Of a DNA stretch of 62,727 nucleotides, positions 16,482 to 25,848 are shown piece after piece. Position numbers and translations under genes: made by a program. The stretch lies in the NCBI GenBank assembly GCA_947479055.1, contig CANJYE010000016.1, positions 1 to 62,727 of the forward strand. The letters run 5' to 3'. How positions within the stretch are numbered: the first letter of the stretch is position 1; every line of letters begins with the position of its first letter. The DNA is from Erythrobacteraceae bacterium (GTDB taxonomy: Bacteria > Pseudomonadota > Alphaproteobacteria > Sphingomonadales > Sphingomonadaceae). The notes beneath the pieces were generated by a model. The model saw only the letters and a program-made list of their open reading frames with translations. It was not told the origin of the DNA and searched no databases.

Positions 16482-17436
16482 CGCAGCGCTCCCCAAAGCA
16501 GAACCGCGCCCATGGCTGGTCGATCGCCTGTTCCGCAATCTGCTGGTCGATGTCACCGGCAACACGCACCGCACCGAAATCTGTATCGACAAGCTGTTTT
16601 CGCCCGATGGTCCGACGGGTCGGCTCGGGCTGGTCGAGTTTCGCGGGTTCGAGATGCCGCCAGACGCAAGGATGTCGCTGGCGCAGCAACTGCTGCTGCG
16701 CGCCATGACTGCATGGTTCTGGAGTGAGCCGCAGACCGGCAGTCTGGTGCGCTGGGGCACGACATTGCACGATCGTTTCCTGCTGCCGCATCCGGTGTGG
16801 AGCGATTTCCTCTCCGTGCTCGATGATCTGCGGGCCGCCGGGTATGATTTCGATCCCGAATGGTTCGAGGCGCAGCGCCAGTTCCGTTTTCCGGTCCATG
16901 GCGAGGTGGAAGGCGGCGGCGTTACGCTGGAAATCAGCCACGCGCTTGAACCTTGGAACGTGCTCGGTGAAACCGGGGCGATCGGGGGAACGGTGCGCTA
17001 TGTCGACAGTTCGACCGAACGGCTGCAAGTGCGGGCCAAAGGGCTGGTGCCCGGGCGGCACATCATCGCCTGCAACGGCCGGCGCGTGCCGATGACCGCG
17101 ACCGGCGTACCGGGCGAAGGGATAGGCGGTGTCCGCTACAAGGCCTGGGCCACGGCCAACTGCCTCCATCCGACCATGGCCGCGCATGCCCCGCTGACCT
17201 TCGATATCCTCGACAGCTGGAATGGGCGTTCGCTGGGTGGCTGCGTCTATCATGTGGCGCATCCGGGCGGACGATCCTATGATGATGTCCCGGTCAACAG
17301 CTATGAAGCCGAATCGCGCCGCATGGCCCGTTTTCAGGCTCATGGCCATTCGCCCGGCGTGATCGCGATGCCGCCCGAAGAGTTGCCTGGAGAATTCCCC
17401 ATGACCCTGGACCTGCGACGACCCGCAAGAAGCTGA
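16459..17436 (+). pseudogene. 5'-truncated DUF2126 (transglutaminase-associated) protein
   Basis: The frame encodes the C-terminal ~325 residues of the large DUF2126 proteins (usually about 1,100 residues with an N-terminal transglutaminase core). Homologous-looking sequence begins at [20 protein letters not shown] and continues through [18 protein letters not shown] to the natural end. No start codon exists upstream in frame before a TGA at 16456. The first ATG (16654) lies inside the conserved region. The stop overlaps the next gene as TGATG, so the original operon order is preserved. The N-terminal catalytic part is missing here. Confidence 0.75.
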
Positions 17437-19955
17437 TGATCGGCTGGGCGGAAAATCCTGCGCTTGCGAGCCGAGGCCCGGTGGGCGGGACCGGCCGACC
17501 GGACGATGCCCTGCGCGATTATGCGCCCGGCCCGCTGGGCGGCGATCTTTATTGCGATGCCCGGCCGAACGTGGCGGCCAAATGGTCGCTGGTGGCGGAA
17601 CGCCTGCTCAGGCTGTCGCAGGGCGCGCACGGCAATATCCAGGAACAGGTCTCGCGGGAAATCCAGGAACTGGGCCTGACCTTCCGCCTGATCGGTGACG
17701 AGGACGAGCGGGCATGGCCGCTCAGCCCGATGCCGCTGCTGATCGGAACCGAGGAATGGAACGATGTCGCGCAGGGCCTGATCCAGCGCGTCGACCTGCT
17801 TGAGCGGATTCTTGGCGATGTCTACGGCCCGCAGAAACTGGTGGCAGAAGGTAACCTGCCGGCCGCAATTGTTGCCGGGAGCACCCATTTCGCTCCGAAG
17901 ATGATGGGACTGACTCCTCCGGGCGGTCATTACATCCATGTCTATGCTGCCGATCTGGTGCGCGGTCCCGACGGGGAATGGCGAGTGCTGGCGGATCGTA
18001 CCCGGTTGGCGACCGGGATCGGCTATGCGCTCGAAAACCGGCTGGCCATGTCGCGCAGTACTGGCGCCTTGCTGTCGGAAATCAACACGCGCCGGCACGC
18101 GGGGTTCTATGGCGACCTGCGCCGGGGGATTGCCGCTGACTGCCAGCGCGACGATCCGCGCATCGCCCTGCTGACGCCGGGCCATTTCAACCAGAGCTAC
18201 CCCGAGCAGGCGCATCTGGCCCGTTATCTCGGCTTGCCGCTGGTCGAGGGCCGTGACCTGACGGTCAGCGATGACAGGCTGTTCGTCCGGACCATTGCCG
18301 GGCCCAAGCGGATCGATGCGATCTGGAGCTGGATCGACACCCAGCACATCGATCCAATGGCGTTCGATTCGCGTTCGCATATCGGCATTCCCGATGTCTT
18401 CCAGGCATGGTCGCGCGGCGGACTGGCCGTGGCGAACTGGCCGGGCGCCGGGGTGATCGAGGCGCGCGCCTTTTCCGCCTTCATCCCCCGCCTGGCGACC
18501 AAATTGCTCGGAGCCTCGCTCAAGCTGCCCAATGTCGCCACCTGGTGGTGCGGGCAGGAAAACGAGGCCAGCATCGTCAGGCGCCGGTTTGACGAGTTGG
18601 TCATCAGTTCAGCCTTTGGCGGGCACGTCGAAGGCCTTCCGGGCGGGCGGACGCGCGTGGGCGCGCAATTCAGCGCGGAGGAGAAGGAGCGGCTGCTGGC
18701 GGCGATGCACCTGCGGCCGATCGATTATTGCGGCCAGGAAATCGTCAACCTCTCGACCACTCCGGTCCTGATCGATGAGGGCTTTGTGCCACGCCCGTTC
18801 ACTCTGCGCGCCTTTGTCGCCCGCGATGGCGACGGGAACTGGCAGGTCATGCCCGGCGGTTTCGCGCGCCTGTCCTCCTCGGGCGATCTGCGCACATCGC
18901 TGATGGGCAGTGGCGATTTGTCGGCCGATGTCTGCGTGGTCGATGATGTCCCGATCCAGCAGGAGAGCTTGCTGGGAGCGGGCGTTACTCCCGCGATCCG
19001 CCGCAGCGGCGGGATCCTGTCCAGCCAGGCGGCCGACAATCTCTACTGGTTCAGCCGCTATGCCGAGCGGGCCGAGATGACCGTGCGGGTCATCCGCAGC
19101 TTGCTGGGCAGCCCGATCGATGCCGATGGCGGTGCCGGGCGTGATCCGGCGACCATTTCCCGACTGGTCGAAATCCTGGTGCAATGGGGCGCGATTGAGG
19201 CCGAGAACGCCGATCTGTCGCTGGCTCGAGTCTGCAGTGTCGCGCTCGGAAAAGGAAAGCTTCCGGGCGGGGTGGCAATGCTGGTGACGCGGCTGCGCGA
19301 TATCGGCCGGGGCCTGCGCGACCGGATGTCGACCGATTTCTGGCGCGTGGCCAACCAGCCGGTGCCCGGCTTCGATCCGGACCACACCGAATCGCTGCTC
19401 AGCGCCTCCAACCATCTGCTCGAGCGGTTGAGCACGCTGTCCGGGCTGACGGCCGAGAACATGGTGCGCAGCCCGTCCTGGCGCTTCTCGGATATCGGCC
19501 GACGGTTGGAGCGGGCGCTGAACATCTGCCGCATTGCCCGGCAGTTTGCCACGAATGACAGCCAGGTCGATGATCTTAGCGCCCTGCTGGACCTGTGCGA
19601 CAGCCAGATCGTTTATCGCACCCGTTACCTGACCGGGCCGATGCGCGCGCCAGTGCTGGATCTGGTCGTGCTCGATCCCCATAATCCGCGCTCACTGATT
19701 TTCCAGCTGGTGCAGATCGAGCATCACCTCGCCTTGCTTCCGCCGCTGGTCGAGGATGGCGTGCCTGAACGCCCGCTGCGCGAGACGAAGGCGATCCTGG
19801 CCGAATTGCAGAGTCTAGAGGCGGCGGATGTCACCACAAAAGTGCTGCAGAACGCGGAGACCCGCCTGCTGGCGCTGTCCGATGCGCTGTCGCTGCGCTA
19901 TTTCCTCCAGTTCGACAAGCCCGATCGCAGCTCGCAAGGCAGCCTGCTGGGATGA
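17436..19955 (+). CDS. Circularly permuted ATP-grasp / alpha-E domain fusion protein
   Basis: An 839-residue fusion. The N-terminal ~500 residues form a circularly permuted type 2 ATP-grasp domain (GGHYIHVYAADLVRGPDGEW; FKPRPFTLRAF-type stretch VPRPFTLRAFVARDG). From about residue 530 an alpha-E helical domain starts (YWFSRYAERAEMTVRVIRSL). Such pairs are predicted amidoligases that form peptide-like bonds, and they co-occur with transglutaminases and DUF2126 proteins. Many genomes encode the two halves separately, but here they are one polypeptide. It overlaps both neighbours (TGATG and ATGA), so it is part of a three-gene unit. Confidence 0.9.
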   Translation: MIGWAENPALASRGPVGGTGRPDDALRDYAPGPLGGDLYCDARPNVAAKWSLVAERLLRLSQGAHGNIQEQVSREIQELGLTFRLIGDEDERAWPLSPMPLLIGTEEWNDVAQGLIQRVDLLERILGDVYGPQKLVAEGNLPAAIVAGSTHFAPKMMGLTPPGGHYIHVYAADLVRGPDGEWRVLADRTRLATGIGYALENRLAMSRSTGALLSEINTRRHAGFYGDLRRGIAADCQRDDPRIALLTPGHFNQSYPEQAHLARYLGLPLVEGRDLTVSDDRLFVRTIAGPKRIDAIWSWIDTQHIDPMAFDSRSHIGIPDVFQAWSRGGLAVANWPGAGVIEARAFSAFIPRLATKLLGASLKLPNVATWWCGQENEASIVRRRFDELVISSAFGGHVEGLPGGRTRVGAQFSAEEKERLLAAMHLRPIDYCGQEIVNLSTTPVLIDEGFVPRPFTLRAFVARDGDGNWQVMPGGFARLSSSGDLRTSLMGSGDLSADVCVVDDVPIQQESLLGAGVTPAIRRSGGILSSQAADNLYWFSRYAERAEMTVRVIRSLLGSPIDADGGAGRDPATISRLVEILVQWGAIEAENADLSLARVCSVALGKGKLPGGVAMLVTRLRDIGRGLRDRMSTDFWRVANQPVPGFDPDHTESLLSASNHLLERLSTLSGLTAENMVRSPSWRFSDIGRRLERALNICRIARQFATNDSQVDDLSALLDLCDSQIVYRTRYLTGPMRAPVLDLVVLDPHNPRSLIFQLVQIEHHLALLPPLVEDGVPERPLRETKAILAELQSLEAADVTTKVLQNAETRLLALSDALSLRYFLQFDKPDRSSQGSLLG

Positions 19956-20896
19956 TCTTCCGCGTCCAACACGTGACCGACATCCGCTATGCGGCGCTGG
20001 TCCGCCTCGCCCGTTTCAACGTCCGGCTGAAACCGGCGGCGTGGTCCGGACAGCGGCTGTTCGAATGCCGCTTGATTGTCACTCCGCCCTCCGGTCCGAT
20101 TGCAACCGAAGAGGGCCCCTATGTCGTCAATGTCAGCCGCCTGCTGCTGGCCGAGCCGATTTCAGCGCTCAGGATCGAAAGCCGCTTTTCGGTCGATGTC
20201 ACCCCACCTCCACACCCCCGTGCGGATATCTGCCCGTCTCTGGCCCGGATCAGGCAGGCGGCATGGACCAGTCGCGATATCTCGAAGTTCGGCCCGACTC
20301 CCTATCTGTTCAATTCGCGGATCGTGGAGATTGATGCCGCGATAGGCGATTGGGCCCGGCCGTTCCTGGCCGATGGCGACAGCGTGCTGGAGGCGGGCCG
20401 CGCCTTGATGCACGCGATCTATACGCAGTTCCGCTATGACAGCGACGCCACGAAAACGGAGACTCCGCCAGGCGAGGCCTTCCGCAAGCGGCGGGGGGTC
20501 TGCCAGGATTTTGCCCATATCATGATTGTCGCGCTGCGCACCCACGGCATTCCGGCCGCCTATGTCAGCGGCTATCTGCGTACCATGCCCCCTCCGGGCA
20601 AGGAACGGCTGATCGGCTGCGATGCGATGCACGCATGGGTCAACATCTGGTGCGGCGAACAGCTGGGCTGGATCGGATTCGATCCGACCAATGATCTCAT
20701 CGTGCAGGGCGATCATATCTTCATTGCCATGGGCCGCGACTATGCCGACGTCGCCCCGGTCGATGGCGTCTTTCACGGGAACGAAGGGCAGAGCCTACGG
20801 GTGTCCGTGGACGTCCTGCCGGTCGTGGCGGAGGTAGCGGCAGGGTCTTTCGGGCAGGCTGGCGGCCGAAGCCGCAACACTAGCCCGGCGCGTTGA
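19952..20896 (+). CDS. Transglutaminase-like cysteine protease family protein
   Basis: A 314-residue cytoplasmic protein with an N-terminal Bact_transglu_N beta region (MIFRVQHVTDIRYAALVRLA) and a transglutaminase core. The catalytic triad is visible: Cys near residue 184 in RRGVCQDFAH, His near 226 in CDAMHAWVNIW, and Asp near 244 in GFDPTNDL. It probably hydrolyses or transfers the isopeptide bonds made by the adjacent ATP-grasp ligase. It is coupled to it by a 4-base overlap, and its 3' end overlaps the convergent flavoprotein gene by 17 bases. Confidence 0.92.
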   Translation: MIFRVQHVTDIRYAALVRLARFNVRLKPAAWSGQRLFECRLIVTPPSGPIATEEGPYVVNVSRLLLAEPISALRIESRFSVDVTPPPHPRADICPSLARIRQAAWTSRDISKFGPTPYLFNSRIVEIDAAIGDWARPFLADGDSVLEAGRALMHAIYTQFRYDSDATKTETPPGEAFRKRRGVCQDFAHIMIVALRTHGIPAAYVSGYLRTMPPPGKERLIGCDAMHAWVNIWCGEQLGWIGFDPTNDLIVQGDHIFIAMGRDYADVAPVDGVFHGNEGQSLRVSVDVLPVVAEVAAGSFGQAGGRSRNTSPAR

Positions 20897-22550
20897 ACCC
20901 GGCCTGCCGCGCTGCGTCGCGGGCGGCGCGGCGGCCGGAAAAGACAGTGTCGGCAACCGAGCTGCCGGACATGTTGTAATTGATCGAGCACAGCCCCACC
21001 GCCGCGCGCCCGGCGGCGTAGAGGCCGGGGATCGCCTTGCCGCTCTGGTCTTTCACCAGCCCCGTATCCTGCTCCACGTCCAGCCCGCCGAGGGTGAAGG
21101 CCCAGGTCGGCGAGAACTTGTTGCTGAGCGAGACATTGACCGCATACCAGCTCTTACCAGTGAATTTCTTGAGTTTGTCGGGCGATTTGCCCAACGGATC
21201 GGTCGCGCCTTCGCCGGTGTTGGCATTGAAGGCGGCCACGGTCCGCTCCAGCCCGGCCGGATCGATCCCGCATTTGCGGGCGAGCGCGGCGGGTGATCCG
21301 CCGCGTTTCGTGCCCCCCAGCGTGATGTTGATCAGCGCGGGCAGGCCCCAGGCCACGAACATGCCCTTGCCGGGGAACAGCGATTGCTTGACCCCACGCC
21401 AGAACAGCGTGTCGTCCATCACCAGCCACGCCATCGCTCCGTCCGGCTGAGCCGAGATGGCATTGCCGACGATCGAATTATAGGCGTCCTCGTTGATGAA
21501 GCGCTCGCCCCGACTGTTGACGATCAGCCCGTAGACGAAGGCGTCGGGCGGGGTGATCGAACGGCCCAGGAACATCCGATCCATAAAGTCGGTCGCCCCG
21601 CCAACGGACTGTCCCAGTTCGATCCCGCTGCCGTCGCAACCCAGCGCGCCCAGCCGCTGGATGCCAAGGTATTTCTCCGCCAGCACCGGGCGGATTTCGC
21701 GCAGCTTGTCGAGGCTGTTGACGAAACCGCCGGTGCACAGGATCACCCCGCCGCGCGCCCTGATGCGGCGGGGCGCATCGACGCCCGCTTCCAGCGCGTC
21801 GCATTGCTCGATCGCCTTTTGCGCGCGATCGGCGTTGAGCGGCTTCCATGGCGAAACGACGGCGTAGAGCTCGTCGTGGCGCTTCCACAGGCCTTCAGGC
21901 AGGGCGTTGACCTCCACCCCGATCACCCGCTCGTGCCGGTCCAGGATCAGGCGACGGGCCGGGGCATGGGGCAGCAGGCGCAGGCCCTTGCCCAGCGCTG
22001 CGTCGCGCAACTTCGCGAAGTGGATATGGCCGCCAAAGCCGGTGGTGGCCGGGCGATGGCCGCGCGGCGCCGGGCGGGAGATCGCCTTGTACTTGGGGAT
22101 CATCTCGTTGCCTGAATAGAACAAATAATAGGGGTCGGGCGGGAAAGCAGTCTTCTTCAGGTAAGCCGCGCCGGAAAAGGGCACTCCGTGCGATTCGACC
22201 CATTCCAGTTCGTCCGCGCTGCCTTCGCAGAACCGCCTGAGCGTGGCATCGTCGAGCGGGGTGCCTTCGGCGCGGAGGTATTTGAACATTTCCTCTGGCG
22301 TGTCGTCGAACCCCGCCTCGCGCTGGTGCTTCGTCCCGCCGCCGGCATAATAGACCCCGCCGCTGTAATGGGTGGCGCCGCCGCCGCCGAAGCGATCGAC
22401 CGCCAGCACCTCGGCCCCGCTGTCGAGCGCTTCGATCGCAGCTGCCGCGCCCGCGCCGCCAAAGCCGACCACCACGACGTCCGCCGCGTCGTCCCAGCTG
22501 ACCGCATCCGCACTGTCGACCCGCAAGGGCTCAAGAATCCTGCCTGCCAT
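20880..22550 (-). CDS. FAD-dependent oxidoreductase of the fumarate reductase / ketosteroid dehydrogenase type
   Basis: A 556-residue flavoprotein. The FAD dinucleotide fold is near the N-terminus (VVVVGFGGAGAAAAIEALDS) with GGATHYSGGVYYAGGGT. It closes with the C-terminal FAD motif IPGLYAAGRAAVGLCS. The family covers fumarate reductase-like and 3-ketosteroid delta-1-dehydrogenase-like enzymes. Substrate unknown, although the cluster of NTF2-like proteins upstream hints at steroid-type chemistry. The start at MAGRILEPL has a good GGAG Shine-Dalgarno at the right spacing; the upstream ATG does not. Confidence 0.85.
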   Translation of the reverse strand: MAGRILEPLRVDSADAVSWDDAADVVVVGFGGAGAAAAIEALDSGAEVLAVDRFGGGGATHYSGGVYYAGGGTKHQREAGFDDTPEEMFKYLRAEGTPLDDATLRRFCEGSADELEWVESHGVPFSGAAYLKKTAFPPDPYYLFYSGNEMIPKYKAISRPAPRGHRPATTGFGGHIHFAKLRDAALGKGLRLLPHAPARRLILDRHERVIGVEVNALPEGLWKRHDELYAVVSPWKPLNADRAQKAIEQCDALEAGVDAPRRIRARGGVILCTGGFVNSLDKLREIRPVLAEKYLGIQRLGALGCDGSGIELGQSVGGATDFMDRMFLGRSITPPDAFVYGLIVNSRGERFINEDAYNSIVGNAISAQPDGAMAWLVMDDTLFWRGVKQSLFPGKGMFVAWGLPALINITLGGTKRGGSPAALARKCGIDPAGLERTVAAFNANTGEGATDPLGKSPDKLKKFTGKSWYAVNVSLSNKFSPTWAFTLGGLDVEQDTGLVKDQSGKAIPGLYAAGRAAVGLCSINYNMSGSSVADTVFSGRRAARDAARQAGFNAPG

Positions 22551-22608
22551 ATCCCGCTCCCATCCGCTTATTGTCCAGAGCCAAGACAATCGGGAATGCG
22601 GGGCAATG

Positions 22609-23475
22609 TCAACCGGCGGGCGTTACGCTCATATTGTCGATCAGCCGGGTCGTGCCGATCCGAGCGGCCACCAGCAGTCGCGCGGGTCGGCTCTGCGGGC
22701 GCTGGTCGAGCGGTTCGAGACTGGCCGCGTCCGCCAGCCCGGCGTAGTCGACCGGACCAAAGCCCGCTGCGAGGAGGCGGGTGACGAGGCTGTCGAGCGC
22801 GGCCTTGACCGGCGCTCCGCTTTCGATCGCGGTAACCGCCGCGCGCATGGCCTGGGGCAGGGCGACCGCCGCTGCGCGGTGCTCGATCGAGAGATACTGG
22901 TTGCGGCTGCTCATCGCCAGCCCGTCGGCCTCGCGCACTGTGGGCACGCCGACGATGGCATCGGCATGGGGGCGGGTGAGATCGAGATCGCGGGCCATCC
23001 GGCGGATGACGGCCAATTGCTGCCAGTCCTTTTCACCGAACATGGCAACGTCGGGCTGGACCTGGTTGAACAGCTTGCACACCACCGTGGCGACCCCGTC
23101 GAAATGGCCGGGCCGGGCGGCGCCGCAGAATTCGTCGCTGACGCCGCTGACCGAGACGTTGGTGGCATAGCCTGAAGGATAAACCTCCTCCACCGTCGGT
23201 GCCCACAGCAGGGCGACGCCTTCACTTTCCAGCAGGCGCGAATCCTCGGCGATGCGGCGCGGATAAGCGTCAAGATCCTCGTTCGGGCCGAACTGGGTCG
23301 GGTTGACGAAGATCGAGACGATCACGTGATCGGCCGCGAGTGCGGCGGCGCGGACCAGCGTCAGATGGCCTTCGTGCAACGCGCCCATGGTCGGCACCAG
23401 GGCAATGCTGCGCCCGCCTGCGCGCAGGCCGGCAATGCTTTGGCGCAATGGCTCAAGGCGATGGACGGTTTGAAT
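22609..23475 (-). CDS. panC: Pantothenate synthetase, apparent ATT start
   Basis: A 288-residue enzyme that condenses pantoate and beta-alanine with ATP. Motifs are PTMGALHEGHL (HIGH-like), FVNPTQFGPNEDLDAYPR, FGEKDWQQL and SSRNQYLS. The only start that fits family length and ribosome binding is ATT at 23475 (IQTVHRLEPLRQS; relatives start MQTV...). It is preceded by AGCAGGAGG with 7 bases of spacing. Reading back to the ATG at 23532 would run through a transcription terminator. panB is not in the window. Confidence 0.93.
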   Translation of the reverse strand: MQTVHRLEPLRQSIAGLRAGGRSIALVPTMGALHEGHLTLVRAAALAADHVIVSIFVNPTQFGPNEDLDAYPRRIAEDSRLLESEGVALLWAPTVEEVYPSGYATNVSVSGVSDEFCGAARPGHFDGVATVVCKLFNQVQPDVAMFGEKDWQQLAVIRRMARDLDLTRPHADAIVGVPTVREADGLAMSSRNQYLSIEHRAAAVALPQAMRAAVTAIESGAPVKAALDSLVTRLLAAGFGPVDYAGLADAASLEPLDQRPQSRPARLLVAARIGTTRLIDNMSVTPAG

Positions 23476-23500
23476 GGGGTTGCCTCCTGCTCGAAAGGGA

Positions 23501-23529
23501 AAGGGCAGGGCCTTGCCGACCCTGCCCTT
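23501..23529 (-). terminator. Intrinsic terminator after the CsgG/HfaB-like gene
   Basis: 10-base arms AAGGGCAGGG/CCCTGCCCTT enclose a 9-base loop. On the minus strand they are followed by TTTCCCTTTC. The hairpin lies between the CsgG-like stop and the panC Shine-Dalgarno, so panC needs its own promoter or read-through. Confidence 0.7.
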
Positions 23530-23555
23530 CATGAATTCGCCGCGCGCGGTGCGCC

Positions 23556-24344
23556 TCAGGGGGTCGGTGCCTGCGGAGCCGCTGCCGAAGCATCGTCGGG
23601 CAGGCCGCCGAGCTGGTGGACCAGCTTGCTGTAGGCATCGAGATAGGCCAGCACGATGATCTGGCCGATTTCGGTGTTCTGGTAGCCGCCACCGCCGGCC
23701 GCGGCAAAGGTGCCGCCGCCGAACAACCCGCCACCACCACCGCCAAAGCTCATGTCGGACTTGCGGGCATAGCCTTCGACCAGCGCTTCTTCCACGGTGG
23801 TGCGGGCGTTGACGATCGACAAGGTGACGTTGGCTTCACCTTTTTTGATCGAGATGCCGCCCAGCACCGCGCCGAAGCCGCGCCCGAACAGCCCGCCGCC
23901 GATGCCGCCGAGCGCAGCTCCAAAGCCGCCGCCGCCAGAATTGTTGTTGGTGGTGACGATGTCAGGCTGGAGGAAATAATCGGCCGCCTTGACCTGGCCA
24001 CGACCGATGTTGGAGCCTTCCTGCAGTTCGCCGTTCTCGGCCATCGCCCGTTCCATCGCCCGGTTTTCCATCGAGCGACCGCGATTGACCAGGGTGAAGC
24101 AGCCCGATTTCTGGACGAACACCCGGATAATGGCCTCGGGGCTGCCCAGGCTCATTTCCCGCCACCATTGCGTATCGGGCTCCACAATCGCCACCGTGCC
24201 GAGATTCTTGGTGCAGATTGGAATGTCCTGCGTGCCGCGTTCCTGCTGCTTGCGAGCGGACGAACGGTCCTTCTCCTTCGCCAGCGCGGGCGTTGCACAT
24301 ATCGCCAGTGCCGCCAGGACTACGCCGCCAATCAGTTTCTTCAT
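23556..24344 (-). CDS. CsgG/HfaB family secreted protein
   Basis: A 262-residue exported protein with a signal peptide (MKKLIGGVVLAALAICATPA) and a CsgG-like core: LGTVAIVEPDTQWW, AIIRVFVQKSGCFTLVNRGR, AENGELQEGSNIGRGQVKAA and SIVNARTTVEEALVEGYA. Two glycine-rich stretches (SGGGGFGAALGGIGGGLFG and FGGGGGGLFGGG) interrupt it. CsgG/HfaB proteins form outer-membrane export or holdfast-anchoring oligomers. This one lacks an evident lipobox and is monocistronic. Start chosen at the signal peptide; the upstream frame has no homology. Confidence 0.75.
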   Translation of the reverse strand: MKKLIGGVVLAALAICATPALAKEKDRSSARKQQERGTQDIPICTKNLGTVAIVEPDTQWWREMSLGSPEAIIRVFVQKSGCFTLVNRGRSMENRAMERAMAENGELQEGSNIGRGQVKAADYFLQPDIVTTNNNSGGGGFGAALGGIGGGLFGRGFGAVLGGISIKKGEANVTLSIVNARTTVEEALVEGYARKSDMSFGGGGGGLFGGGTFAAAGGGGYQNTEIGQIIVLAYLDAYSKLVHQLGGLPDDASAAAPQAPTP

Positions 24345-24465
24345 CGAAATACCCCTTGATCTTGCCCGATCGTCTGGTGACGTTATCCGGCCCAACATGG
24401 ACTGACCCTTAACCAATCCTATCGCGCTGGTCGGCTGCTGCAAGTGCGCAATGCACAAGCGGCAA

Positions 24466-24861
24466 TTAATCCGCCAGATTGGCCAGCAGCTTGGTGTCGA
24501 AATAGAGGATGGTGATCTCGGCCATCTTGCCATCCACCACGCGGTAATATTCCACCATCGGCATGCTGAACGCGCCCTTGGCGGTATGGCCGGACATTTG
24601 CGAATAATGGATCATCCGGTCGATCCCGTCGGTCCAGACGTTCTTGATGTCGAGCGTGCAATCCTGCCATAGCCCGAACACGGTGTGGACCAGATGTACG
24701 AACCCTTCCGGCCCATGATATGTGCCACCGTAGGGGAGCGATTCGGCTTCCCGGATCACGCAGTCGGGCGCGACGAATTTGGCCGCCTGTTCGATCGTGA
24801 TGGACAGGTCCACTGTCGCCAGCTTTGCCAGAATCTGTTGCGGGTCAGTAATATCCAGCAT
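24466..24861 (-). CDS. NTF2/SnoaL-like protein
   Basis: A 131-residue cone-fold protein (MLDITDPQQILAKLATVDLS start; PYGGTYHGPEGFVHLVHTVF; MPMVEYYRVVDGKMAEITIL). It belongs to the same broad superfamily as the tandem trio 13 kb away but is not closely similar and lacks the HHGHxPIIDI signature. No catalytic role can be assigned. It is divergent from mipZ. The gap to the CsgG-like gene (about 120 bases) probably contains that gene's promoter. Confidence 0.75.
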   Translation of the reverse strand: MLDITDPQQILAKLATVDLSITIEQAAKFVAPDCVIREAESLPYGGTYHGPEGFVHLVHTVFGLWQDCTLDIKNVWTDGIDRMIHYSQMSGHTAKGAFSMPMVEYYRVVDGKMAEITILYFDTKLLANLAD

Positions 24862-24976
24862 GACCCTGCACTCTCGGAGCGATTGTTCCATCCGCATGCG
24901 TCAAGCGGATTGTTGGTTTGCACGAGAACCCCCGCTTCGATAGGAAGCGGCAGCCCGCAACCGCCTTAATGGGCGA

Positions 24977-25834
24977 ATGTCGGCATCGCATCAACCCGTT
25001 GAGGAAAGCCGCCCCATTTCCGTGTCGTCATCTGCTCCCCATCGCATCGTCTTCGCCAACGAGAAGGGCGGTACCGGCAAGTCGACCACGGCCGTGCATG
25101 TGGCCGTGGCGCTGGCCTATCAGGGCGCGAAAGTGGCCGCGCTCGACCTCGATCCACGCCAGCGCACGCTCTACCGCTATCTCGAGAACCGTGCCGAAAC
25201 GGAAAATCGCCGGAGCATTTCCCTGCCCGGCCCGATGTTCGACGTCTTCACCGGTGACAGCATCGCAGCGCTGGACGAGCAGGCCGCCAAACTTTCCGCC
25301 GGCTGCGATTTCCTGATCTTCGACACGCCCGGGCGCGATGATCCCCACGCCCGCCATGCGGCCACCGGGGCGGACACGCTGGTGACACCGCTCAATGACA
25401 GCTTCGTCGATTTCGACCTGATCGGGCAGGTCGATGCCGAGAATTTCAAGGTCCGACGGCTGTCCTTCTATGCCGAGCTGATCTGGGAAGCCCGCAAGAA
25501 GCGGGCGATGGCGACGATCACCGACCGGCGCCGCGAGATGGACTGGGTGGTGGTCCGCAACCGCACCCAGCATATCGAGGCACGCAACCAGAAGCGGCTG
25601 GATCAGGCGCTGGCGGAACTGTCGAAGCGGGTCGGTTTCCGGGTTCAGCAGGGCCTGTCCGAACGGGTGATCTATCGCGAGCTGTTCCCCTCGGGCCTGA
25701 CCCTGCTCGACAAGGGCCAGCTGGGGGAACTGGGCACCAGCCACCTCGTGGCGCGGCAGGAATTGCGCACGCTGCTGGCGGGATTAAGGCTCCCGAAACC
25801 GGGTGTCGCCCATGCCGAGCCGCAACTGGCCTGA
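24977..25834 (+). CDS. mipZ: Division plane positioning ATPase MipZ (ParA-like)
   Basis: A 285-residue P-loop ATPase. The deviant Walker A is FANEKGGTGKSTT, and other ParA-family motifs are DLDPRQRTLYRYLENR and FLIFDTPGRDD. The DPRQRTL stretch and the length mark it as MipZ rather than ParA or Soj. In alphaproteobacteria MipZ forms a polar gradient with ParB and inhibits FtsZ, placing the division septum. The first 20 residues are polar and non-conserved, so a start a few codons later is possible. It is followed 14 bases downstream by a J-domain gene. Confidence 0.93.
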   Translation: MSASHQPVEESRPISVSSSAPHRIVFANEKGGTGKSTTAVHVAVALAYQGAKVAALDLDPRQRTLYRYLENRAETENRRSISLPGPMFDVFTGDSIAALDEQAAKLSAGCDFLIFDTPGRDDPHARHAATGADTLVTPLNDSFVDFDLIGQVDAENFKVRRLSFYAELIWEARKKRAMATITDRRREMDWVVVRNRTQHIEARNQKRLDQALAELSKRVGFRVQQGLSERVIYRELFPSGLTLLDKGQLGELGTSHLVARQELRTLLAGLRLPKPGVAHAEPQLA

Positions 25835-25848
25835 ACAAAGGGGGAACG

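Noticed and set aside
16218..17400. Attachment-site duplication of the tRNA-Arg 3' end
   Set aside because: No second copy of the GGTTCGAATCCTGTCGGGTG stretch was seen in this interval.
23475..23532. Upstream ATG start for panC
   Set aside because: It would translate the terminator hairpin and lacks a Shine-Dalgarno; the encoded residues do not resemble PanC.
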